Below, piece after piece: positions 1 to 5,888 of a DNA stretch of 8,416 nt. Position numbers and translations under genes: made by a program. Positions within the stretch are counted from its first letter, which is position 1, and each line of letters opens with the position of its first letter. The notes beneath the pieces were generated by a model. It searched no databases, was not told the origin of the DNA, and saw only the letters and a program-made list of their open reading frames with translations. Source of the stretch: Bacilli bacterium (GTDB lineage Bacteria; Bacillota_I; Bacilli_A; RF39; UBA660); the NCBI GenBank assembly GCA_900753645.1, contig CAADZW010000170.1, positions 1 to 8,416 on the forward strand, read 5' to 3'.

Positions 1-1746
1 ACTAGTTTTAGTTAAAATATTCAACCTTTCTGCCTCATCATTACTAATCATGATGAAGTATGATTGCAAATCACTTCTTCCAACCCGACCTCGTAATTGA
101 TGAAGAGCTGATAAACCAAATCGATAACTGTCGAACACAACCATCATTGTCGCGTTGGGAACATCCACACCAACTTCGATGACAGTTGTACTAATTAAAA
201 TATTAATTTCGTTGTTTTTAAACCGCAACATAACTTCTTCTTTTTCTTGATTAGATAACTTACCATGCATCATACCCACTGTAAAGTATTTACCGAAAGC
301 CAAATTCATTTTATCTCGCAATTTTATTACGTTTTCTAATTCTATTTTATCGCTTTCTTCAATTAGGGGTGCGATAACATAAACTTGATGCCCTTTTTTT
401 AATTGTTCTAACATCATCGACAAGACATCAGTTATATCTTGTTCTTTCTTCAAATATGTAATAACTTCTTTTCGACCAGCAGGTTTAGTTTTAATGCTAG
501 ATATATCCATATCGCCAAATAAAGTTATCGCATAAGTCCTAGGAATTGGGGTCGCACTCATATATAAAACATCCGGCATGACCCCTTTGTTTTTTAAATT
601 ACTTCTTTGATTAACTCCAAAACGATGTTGCTCATCAGTAATAACCAATCCTAGATTTTTATATTTCACGCCTTCACTGATTAAAGCATGCGTACCAATA
701 ACTATATCAATACTGCCATCTTCTAAACCACTGTATATTTCTTTCTTTTCTTTTGCTTTTAACTTTCCCGTCAATAGACAAACTCTAAGATTGGGTAGCA
801 AATTACTAATATTGTGATAATGCTGTTTAGCTAGTATTTCGGTTGGTGCCATTAAAGCTCCCTGATAACCAGCTAGATAATTAATGTATAATGCAATAAA
901 TGCAACAATCGTCTTACCACTTCCAACATCTCCTTGCAACAAACGATTCATTCTGCGTTCGCTAGTTAAGTCATCATATATTTCTTCGACGGCTTTTAAT
1001 TGATCGCTAGTTAAACGAAAAGGTAACTGATCAATAAATTGCTGTACCCTGTCCATTTCGACTTCCCTTTTCAAACCTTCTTGGATTTTTTTAGATTTGA
1101 GATAGTTTATTTTAGCCATAAACACAAATAACTCTTCATACTTCAATCTGTTAATTGCTTGCTTTAACATTTCATAATTGTGAGGATTATGCATTTCTCG
1201 AATACAAAAAGCCTTATCTTTAAAACCGTATTCTAAAGCTAAGTACCTCGGAACATAATCAACTAGATCAACATCAACTGAATTGATTAAATGATTAATT
1301 TGCGAACTATTAATTCCCGTTGTAACATGATATATTGGTTCGATTTTAATTGTGTCACCTAGCAAAGAAAACCTAAGGTCACTACAAACAACTGTATTGT
1401 TTTTCTTATCATATTTACCAATCACAGTAATTTTTGTACCAATAATTATTTTATTTTTCAAAAAACCGCGATTAAAAATTACAACATTAAGCAAAGTATT
1501 ATTCGTATTCAACTTAAACGTCATTTTATCTTTATGATTTTTTAAATATACAACTGTCGCGTTAGTTTCAACTACTCCGTCAATAACTATTTGATCATCT
1601 TGATTAAGCGTGCTAATATCGCTTCTTTTGATAAAATTATAGCGAAAGGGATAATAAGTCAATAACTCATAGGTGTCACTGATGCCTAATCTTCCCAGAA
1701 TATTAAGTGTTTTGGGTCCTATTCCTTTTATCTTTGATAATTCCAT
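1..1746 (-). CDS. recG: ATP-dependent DNA helicase RecG (3' end beyond window)
   Basis: RecG is the branch-migrating, double-stranded DNA translocase that regresses stalled replication forks and processes Holliday junctions in the cytoplasm. The window holds 582 in-frame codons with no stop. The family is about 680 to 690 residues, so roughly 100 C-terminal residues lie past the left edge. The N-terminal region (about residues 1-150) is the wedge/OB part that binds branched DNA. The helicase motifs then follow in order: Walker A GDVGSGKT (272-279), DEQH box of motif II (371-374) continuing as RFGV, motif III MSATPIPRT (396-404), and motif VI RGRVGRS (552-558) preceded by a VEVGVDVPNA segment. 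The ATG at 1746 is preceded by a strong Shine-Dalgarno AGGAAGGTGA (1751-1760, 4 nt spacing). The gene is separated from ftsX by a terminator and has its own promoter. It is cut only by the window edge; no frameshift is visible. Confidence 0.97.
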   Translation of the reverse strand, partial: MELSKIKGIGPKTLNILGRLGISDTYELLTYYPFRYNFIKRSDISTLNQDDQIVIDGVVETNATVVYLKNHKDKMTFKLNTNNTLLNVVIFNRGFLKNKIIIGTKITVIGKYDKKNNTVVCSDLRFSLLGDTIKIEPIYHVTTGINSSQINHLINSVDVDLVDYVPRYLALEYGFKDKAFCIREMHNPHNYEMLKQAINRLKYEELFVFMAKINYLKSKKIQEGLKREVEMDRVQQFIDQLPFRLTSDQLKAVEEIYDDLTSERRMNRLLQGDVGSGKTIVAFIALYINYLAGYQGALMAPTEILAKQHYHNISNLLPNLRVCLLTGKLKAKEKKEIYSGLEDGSIDIVIGTHALISEGVKYKNLGLVITDEQHRFGVNQRSNLKNKGVMPDVLYMSATPIPRTYAITLFGDMDISSIKTKPAGRKEVITYLKKEQDITDVLSMMLEQLKKGHQVYVIAPLIEESDKIELENVIKLRDKMNLAFGKYFTVGMMHGKLSNQEKEEVMLRFKNNEINILISTTVIEVGVDVPNATMMVVFDSYRFGLSALHQLRGRVGRSDLQSYFIMISNDEAERLNILTKTS

Positions 1747-1762
1747 ACTTTCACCTTCCTAA

Positions 1763-1791
1763 ATTATATCAAACATACTTTTGTTTGTCTA
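1763..1791 (-). promoter_or_regulatory. Predicted sigma-A promoter of recG
   Basis: On the minus strand, -35 TAGACA (1786-1791) and a perfect -10 TATAAT (1763-1768) are separated by exactly 17 bp. The -10 carries the extended TGn element (TGATATAAT). Normal spacing would start transcription near 1756, inside the Shine-Dalgarno at 1751-1760. The predicted leader is therefore only about 10 nt but keeps AAGGTGA. The element lies after the ftsX terminator, so recG is probably transcribed independently. The start site is inferred from box positions only. Confidence 0.75.
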
Positions 1792-1834
1792 TACTACTTA
1801 GAACAAATTCAAAACTTATTTCAAATCCATTCCT

Positions 1835-1853
1835 TTATAAAAAGTTTTTATAA
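1835..1853. repeat. Perfect 9-bp inverted repeat upstream of recG
   Basis: TTATAAAAAGTTTTTATAA is a perfect palindrome of two 9-base arms around one central base. It lies between the ftsX terminator and the recG promoter, about 45 bp upstream of the -35 box. The two arms are nearly contiguous, so it cannot fold as an RNA hairpin without losing central pairs. A DNA-binding site or simple AT-rich chance are both possible. It is flanked by near-direct repeats ATTCCTTTAT (1829-1838) and ATTCCTTTTAT (1853-1863). Confidence 0.4.
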
Positions 1854-1889
1854 TTCCTTTTATTAGTTATATACGAAAAAAAGGAATTA
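1851..1889. repeat. 11-bp inverted repeat overlapping the ftsX terminator
   Basis: TAATTCCTTTT (1851-1861) is exactly complementary to AAAAGGAATTA (1879-1889), with 17 nt between the arms. The second arm is also the downstream half of the ftsX terminator hairpin. In the minus-strand transcript the two structures would compete for the same bases. It may be an extended termination region or a remnant of duplicated terminator sequence; I see no evidence for regulation. Confidence 0.4.
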
Positions 1890-1899
1890 AATCCTTTTT
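1876..1899 (-). terminator. Rho-independent terminator after ftsX
   Basis: In the minus-strand transcript AAAAAGGA (1899-1892) pairs with TCCTTTTT (1885-1878) around a 6-nt loop, and the T run continues to 1876. The stem is AT-rich with only two G-C pairs plus A-U pairs, as is usual for terminators in very AT-rich Firmicutes. It begins 15 nt after the ftsX stop codon and would close the prfB to ftsX operon. The A run on the other side makes it symmetrical, but no plus-strand gene needs it. Confidence 0.7.
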
Positions 1900-1914
1900 C
1901 AGAACATTAAATAG

Positions 1915-2817
1915 TTATATTTTTAAATACTTTCTAACAGCACGCCATGATCCAAACATTCCCACCAAAATACCAATCGCCATTAAAACCAATGACACAA
2001 AGTAAGTAAAAGGTAATGGTACTATTAATTGAATAAATGGTGAGACAATCTGACCGTTGTAAAAACTATATAATGCATCATAACCAATTATTGTGATCAA
2101 AATTGGAATAATTGAACCTAATAACCCTAAAAACAATCCTTCAAAAATAAATGGAATTTTTATATTGATATTAGATGCACCAACTAAACGCATAATTTCG
2201 ATTTCTCTTTTTCGAGAAAAAATTGTAATTTTAATAGTATTCGAGATTAGAAATGCTGTAACGATAACAAGCGCGATTACTACCCCGTAACTAATCCTTT
2301 TTACAACATCAAATACTGATACTAATTGATCAACCATGCCTTCACCGTACTTAACATCATTGACGTTTTCTATTTGTTGAACTTGTTTAGCTACTTCTTC
2401 AATTTGATTGATATCGGTTACTTTTATCTGAAAGGAATCTAACAAAGGATTATTATCACGATCAGTATATTTCTCTAGGATGCTGTTGAAATCACTACTT
2501 CCTTCCATCATTTCCTCAGCAGTTGCCATTTTATCTTTAAAAACAAACGTTTCAACATAATTGATAACATTAATCTCATCTTTTATTTCTTCGATTCTTT
2601 CCAATGTAACGTCTCTATCTAAAAAGGCAACAATCGTCATATCTTTTTCGACATTTTTTGCAAAATTGTTAACATTAAACGATAAAATTATAGCAATCGA
2701 CACAACAAGCAAAGTAATGATGATACAAGCAATCGAAGCTAATGAAAGAGAAAAATTACGAAATACACTTTTAAAGGCATCACGAATATTACGCCCTAAA
2801 ACTCTAAATGTTTTCAT
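1915..2817 (-). CDS. ftsX: Cell division protein FtsX (ABC-transporter-like permease subunit)
   Basis: FtsX is the membrane subunit of the FtsEX complex. FtsEX uses ATP hydrolysis by FtsE to drive a conformational change that activates peptidoglycan hydrolases (CwlO in B. subtilis, PcsB in streptococci). The 300-residue protein has the family layout: a short cytoplasmic N-terminus, one membrane segment (about 24-48), an extracellular domain (about 50-172), then three membrane segments (about 176-198, 223-245, 269-291). The cytoplasmic loop SRKREIEIMRLVGAS (201-215) is the conserved stretch before the third segment. The ATG at 2817 overlaps the end of ftsE by 14 nt and has AAGGAG about 9 nt upstream, which implies translational coupling. 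It ends in TAA, with a terminator 15 nt on. No hydrolase or C-terminal protease gene follows, unlike in several Bacilli, so its extracellular partner is not in this window. Confidence 0.95.
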   Translation of the reverse strand: MKTFRVLGRNIRDAFKSVFRNFSLSLASIACIIITLLVVSIAIILSFNVNNFAKNVEKDMTIVAFLDRDVTLERIEEIKDEINVINYVETFVFKDKMATAEEMMEGSSDFNSILEKYTDRDNNPLLDSFQIKVTDINQIEEVAKQVQQIENVNDVKYGEGMVDQLVSVFDVVKRISYGVVIALVIVTAFLISNTIKITIFSRKREIEIMRLVGASNINIKIPFIFEGLFLGLLGSIIPILITIIGYDALYSFYNGQIVSPFIQLIVPLPFTYFVSLVLMAIGILVGMFGSWRAVRKYLKI

Positions 2818-3499
2818 GCACGTATTCTCCTTCCTTATAGTCTTTAACGACTCTTCCTGAGTCTAGCAAAATAACCCTTTTCTTTAATTTGTTAACAATT
2901 TCTGTATCATGAGTAACCATGATAATGGTGGTGCCCAATTTATTGATTTCTTCAAGAACCTTCATTATTTCCATACTTGTTCGTTCATCTAAATTACCGG
3001 TTGGCTCATCGCAAATCAAAAGTTTAGGTCCATTTACGATTGCTCTAGCTATCGCTACTCTTTGTTGTTCTCCACCTGATAACTGATTAGGATAGTTTTT
3101 TGCTTTATGTTTTAATCCGACTAATTCTAAGGCTTTTAAAACTTTCTCATGAATTTCTGAATTAGGTAATCCAAAAATCTCTAAGGCGAAAGCAACATTT
3201 TCATATACTGTTGATTTCGGTAACAGTTTAAAATCTTGAAAAACCACGCCAATTTTTCTTCTTATTTTGTATACGTTTCTATTTCTTAATTTACTAACAT
3301 TAATTCCACCTATATTAATCGTACCACTTGTTGGTTTTTCCTCACGATATAGCATTTTTATTAAAGTTGATTTCCCACAACCAGTCGCACCAATTACAAA
3401 GACAAATTCACCTTTTTCGATTGTTAAATTTAAATCGTATATCGCCGTAACACCAGTCTTATATGTTTTTTCGACATTGATCATCCTAATTAAATTCAT
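2804..3499 (-). CDS. ftsE: Cell division ATP-binding protein FtsE
   Basis: FtsE is the cytoplasmic ATPase of FtsEX. The 231-residue protein shows a complete ABC ATPase set: Walker A GATGCGKS (37-44), Q-loop glutamine in VVFQDFKLLP (Q88), signature LSGGEQQR (140-147), Walker B LLICDE (160-165) with D-loop NLDE, and the switch histidine in THD (H197). The sequences MLYREEKP and VVFQDFKLLP are very close to what I recall for B. subtilis FtsE and set it apart from LolD or MacB ATPases. The Walker A has T and C where many FtsE proteins have S and A; the essential G, K and S are kept. The start at 3499 is supported by AAGGAG (3512-3517), which overlaps the stop codon of the upstream gene. An internal ATG at 3484 would match the B. 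subtilis N-terminus better but has only a poor ribosome binding site. It ends in TAG inside ftsX. Confidence 0.96.
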   Translation of the reverse strand: MNLIRMINVEKTYKTGVTAIYDLNLTIEKGEFVFVIGATGCGKSTLIKMLYREEKPTSGTINIGGINVSKLRNRNVYKIRRKIGVVFQDFKLLPKSTVYENVAFALEIFGLPNSEIHEKVLKALELVGLKHKAKNYPNQLSGGEQQRVAIARAIVNGPKLLICDEPTGNLDERTSMEIMKVLEEINKLGTTIIMVTHDTEIVNKLKKRVILLDSGRVVKDYKEGEYVHENI

Positions 3500-3515
3500 T
3501 TATATACCATTCTCC

Positions 3516-4385
3516 TTACTTATTTCCTATAACCTCATAAACATCTGAAACCATTATTAGAGCTTTAGGATCAATATTTAATATTCCTTGCTTTACAGCA
3601 AAATATTCTCTAGTTGGTACCACACACATAATTACTTTAATTACATTTCCCGTATATCCACCACGACCATCTAAAATTGTCACACCATGACTTAACTTAC
3701 TCAACAAAAAGCGTTTAACATCCGTTTCATTTTCGGTGATCACCTCAAATGTTTTAGATTGCGAGATACCGATCATAACTTTGTCGATAACGATACTCAT
3801 CAGATAAACTACTATTACAGAATAAATGACTGTTGGTAAACCAAAAACCAAGAAACCTAAAGAAATAATAATGGTATTAGTAATAATATTGCAAGTTCCC
3901 ATCGGTCTTTTAAATAATTTGTTCAAAAGCAAACTTATTATATCTGATCCACCAGTGGAATAACCTACTTTGTAAGCAAGTCCTGAACCAAAACCACTTA
4001 ATAATCCACCACAAAAAACTAAAACTACTTTTTCGATATTATTAACATCAATATAAACTGTTAAATAAGAAGTCGCTTCAACCAACAACGGATATAATAT
4101 AGATGCGATTACAGCCTTTTTAGTTGTTTCAATTCCTAAAACAGCAAAACTGAAAATCAAAACTATAATATAACTAATTAATAAAAACAATGATGGTCTG
4201 ATTCCAAACAAACTATTGGCGATGACTGATAAACCACTAAAGCCAACAGCAATGTTGTTAGGAAACAAGAATAAATTAAATGATAAAGCTGAAAGCGTAC
4301 AGCCAATCAACAAAACAGCAAAGTCAACCAATCCACTTCTTTTTTTCACTATAGTTGGTACTGTTTTCTTTTTTTTAAATAACAT
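3516..4385 (-). CDS. yvjA: YitT/UPF0750-family membrane protein (YvjA-like)
   Basis: This is a 289-residue integral membrane protein of the YitT family (DUF161 membrane domain followed by a cytoplasmic DUF2179 domain). About five to six hydrophobic segments lie near residues 20-41, 65-85, 92-110, 118-140, 165-182 and 184-202. The family-typical glycine-rich part GYSTGGSDII (141-150) and the C-terminal DUF2179 motif HGVTILDGRGGYTG (233-246) are both present. The biochemical role of the family is not established; I do not assign a substrate. B. subtilis YvjA lies between prfB and ftsEX, and the same position here supports calling it the YvjA member of this multi-paralog family, although other paralogs (YitT, YpjC) cannot be excluded from sequence alone. 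The ATG is 1 nt after the prfB stop, with AAAGGA about 10 nt upstream inside prfB, so translation is probably coupled. Confidence 0.88.
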   Translation of the reverse strand: MLFKKKKTVPTIVKKRSGLVDFAVLLIGCTLSALSFNLFLFPNNIAVGFSGLSVIANSLFGIRPSLFLLISYIIVLIFSFAVLGIETTKKAVIASILYPLLVEATSYLTVYIDVNNIEKVVLVFCGGLLSGFGSGLAYKVGYSTGGSDIISLLLNKLFKRPMGTCNIITNTIIISLGFLVFGLPTVIYSVIVVYLMSIVIDKVMIGISQSKTFEVITENETDVKRFLLSKLSHGVTILDGRGGYTGNVIKVIMCVVPTREYFAVKQGILNIDPKALIMVSDVYEVIGNK

Positions 4386-4386
4386 A

Positions 4387-5476
4387 TTACCTAATTCCTT
4401 TCAATCCACTATTGATGAATAAATTAATATCTCCATCTAAAACCTTTTCTACATTACTTGTTTCGACATTAGTACGCAAATCCTTAACTAAAGAGTAAGG
4501 ATGCATAACATAATTTCTAATCTGAGATCCGAAATTGATATCAGTTTGCTCGCCTTTTAACTCCTTAATTTCTTTTTCTTTTTTTTCTATCTCTAATTGA
4601 TACAATTTGTTCTTTAAAATTTCCATTGCTTTTTCTTTGTTTTGAATTTGACTGCGTTCGTTTTGACACGTAACCACGATCTTAGTTGGTATGTGTGTAA
4701 TTCTAACAGCAGAGTCGGTCGTATTTACTCCTTGTCCACCAGCGCCAGTACTACGATAAACATCGATTCTAATATCACTTGGCTTTATTTCAATATCAAT
4801 ATCATCGTCATCAATATAAGGCATCACATCTACAGAAGCAAATGAAGTATGACGTCTTGCATTGGAATCGAAAGGAGAAATTCTAACCAAACGATGAACA
4901 CCTTTCTCGTTTTTCAAATAACCATATGCATTTATTCCATGGATGATCATAGCAACACTTTTAATACCAGCTTCCTCGCCTTTTTGTTCATCGATAATTT
5001 CATATTTATAACCATTTTTTTCACACCATCTTGTATACATCCGATACAACATATTAGCCCAATCACAACTTTCTGTCCCACCAGCACCTGGATGAATTTC
5101 CAGTACAGCATCAAAGCGATCATAAGGACCATTTAACAAAGCAAAAACTTCTAAATCATTTAACTCTGTCTTAATAGTTTCAACGTCGTTATTGATTATT
5201 TCGTTCATTTCCTCATCATTAAACTTAAGCATTTCTAAATTAGAATCTATTTTTTTTTCTAATTTTTCAGTTTTTTCAACTATTCTTTTTAAAGAGTTTA
5301 ACTTATCGATAACCATAGTAGAACGATTGGAATCATTCCAAAAATCAGCACGATTCATCTCTTGTTCCAATTCTTGAATTTCTAGCTTTTTACGATCTAC
5401 TTCAAAGTAACCTCCCTAATTCAGAAATTTTATCATGATAAGAATTATAAATATTAGTTAGTTCACTATATTCCAT
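4387..5476 (-). CDS. prfB: Peptide chain release factor 2, expressed by +1 programmed frameshift
   Basis: RF2 recognises UAA and UGA in the ribosomal A site and triggers peptide release. The gene starts at ATG 5476 with Shine-Dalgarno AGGTGG (5482-5487, 5 nt spacing). The zero frame reads 24 codons, ending in GGG AGG TTA CTT, and then hits UGA (5402-5404). Skipping one base (5404) and continuing with GAA at 5403 gives a 362-residue RF2, the normal length. Diagnostic motifs are in place: SPF, the RF2 stop-codon recognition tripeptide (residues 200-202), and GGQ in STGAGGQG, the catalytic loop (246-248). An ORF search without the shift finds only 4387-5370 from a TTG that is really an internal leucine codon. 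This is genuine recoding, not a broken gene: the slippery codon and internal Shine-Dalgarno are both intact. It is the first gene of an apparent prfB-yvjA-ftsE-ftsX operon, and RF2 scarcity should raise its own synthesis. Confidence 0.97.
5402..5417 (-). promoter_or_regulatory. prfB programmed +1 frameshift site
   Basis: In mRNA sense the site reads AGGGAGG (5417-5411), a three-base gap UUA, slippery CUU (5407-5405), then UGA (5404-5402). The internal Shine-Dalgarno lies three bases before CUU, the same spacing as in E. coli prfB (AGGGGG UAU CUU UGA). When RF2 is low, the ribosome pauses at UGA, slips from CUU to UUU and reads GAA. The base after UGA is A, whereas the classical site has C; UGAC is the poorly terminating context. 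The zero-frame peptide is 24 codons long, as I recall for B. subtilis. Confidence 0.95.
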
Positions 5477-5494
5477 CTTTACCACCTATTAATA

Positions 5495-5523
5495 ATTTTA
5501 TCATTTTTTTCTGTGAATGTAAA
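5495..5523 (-). promoter_or_regulatory. Predicted proximal promoter of the prfB operon
   Basis: On the minus strand, -35 TTTACA (5518-5523, 5 of 6) and -10 TAAAAT (5495-5500, 5 of 6) are 17 bp apart, and the -10 has the extended TGn motif (TGATAAAAT). Transcription would start near 5488, directly before the prfB Shine-Dalgarno at 5482-5487, giving a leader of about 12 nt. The match is good for sigma-A, but AT-rich DNA yields such matches by chance. Confidence 0.6.
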
Positions 5524-5544
5524 ATACTTTTCGTATCGAATACC

Positions 5545-5572
5545 ATTTTAAACAATTATTTTATTATGACAA
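5545..5572 (-). promoter_or_regulatory. Possible distal promoter of the prfB operon
   Basis: On the minus strand, -35 TTGTCA (5567-5572, 5 of 6) and -10 TAAAAT (5545-5550, 5 of 6) are separated by 16 bp. The -35 begins a few bases after the yutD terminator stem. A transcript from here would carry a leader of about 60 nt. It could act in tandem with the proximal promoter; the sequence alone does not say which is used. Confidence 0.45.
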
Positions 5573-5577
5573 CTAAA

Positions 5578-5608
5578 TAAAGTGTCTTCGCAAAAGAAAG
5601 ACACTTTA
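5578..5608 (-). terminator. Rho-independent terminator after yutD
   Basis: An 11-bp perfect stem (5578-5588 with 5598-5608, core AAGTGTCTT/AAGACACTT) encloses a 9-nt loop. On the minus strand it starts 3 nt after the yutD stop codon and is followed by TTTAGTTGT, a short and interrupted T tract. Position and perfect pairing support termination of the hydrolase-yutD transcript; the weak T tract may allow some read-through into prfB. Confidence 0.75.
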
Positions 5609-5611
5609 AAT

Positions 5612-5887
5612 TCATTTTTTCTTGATGATAAAATATTTGCATTCATAAGCACAGATTTCTTTGATATAATCATCGATTTTACTATAATCATTGATACTGT
5701 TAAATAATTTATTATCTTTATTACAAAAACCTTTTAATCGCAATTTGTTATAAGCCCAATCACCTAGAATATAATCATAATCTTTAAAATAATCGGTATA
5801 TTTATTAGTTAATTCTGTTAAATCAAAACCATTTTTATACTCTTTTTCTAAACTATATTCGGCCTCACCCAAAACAATTCTTTTCAT
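5612..5887 (-). CDS. yutD: YutD family protein (DUF1027)
   Basis: This is a small 91-residue cytoplasmic protein of the YutD/DUF1027 family, found in Bacilli and relatives; its function is unknown. The family hallmark is the block DYILGDWAYNKLRLKGF (38-54), which closely resembles B. subtilis YutD, plus a C-terminal CAYECKYFIIKK (79-90) with two cysteines four residues apart. No signal peptide or membrane segment is visible. I chose ATG 5887, 1 nt after the stop of the upstream gene, because AAGGA lies 8 nt before it. The upstream in-frame ATG at 5950 would add 21 residues lying wholly within the upstream gene and has no family similarity. It ends in UGA, followed two codons later by in-frame UAA, and then a terminator. 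Being the second gene of a tight pair, it should be co-expressed with the hydrolase-like protein. Confidence 0.9.
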   Translation of the reverse strand: MKRIVLGEAEYSLEKEYKNGFDLTELTNKYTDYFKDYDYILGDWAYNKLRLKGFCNKDNKLFNSINDYSKIDDYIKEICAYECKYFIIKKK

Positions 5888-5888
5888 G

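Noticed and set aside
2804..3484. ftsE starting at the internal ATG 3484
   Set aside because: It fits the B. subtilis N-terminus, but only AGG touching the ATG is available, while ATG 3499 has AAGGAG at 12 nt. It remains a minor alternative.
4387..5370. prfB as a separate gene starting at TTG 5370
   Set aside because: There is no ribosome binding site at that TTG, and the upstream 24-codon frame with the CUU UGA slippery site restores full-length RF2.
1352..5377. Plus-strand ORFs at 1352-1537, 2093-2290, 2561-2860, 3267-3548, 4216-4422, 4642-4845, 4849-5136 and 5192-5377
   Set aside because: Each lies opposite a well-supported minus-strand gene, shows no recognisable family and is a shadow frame.
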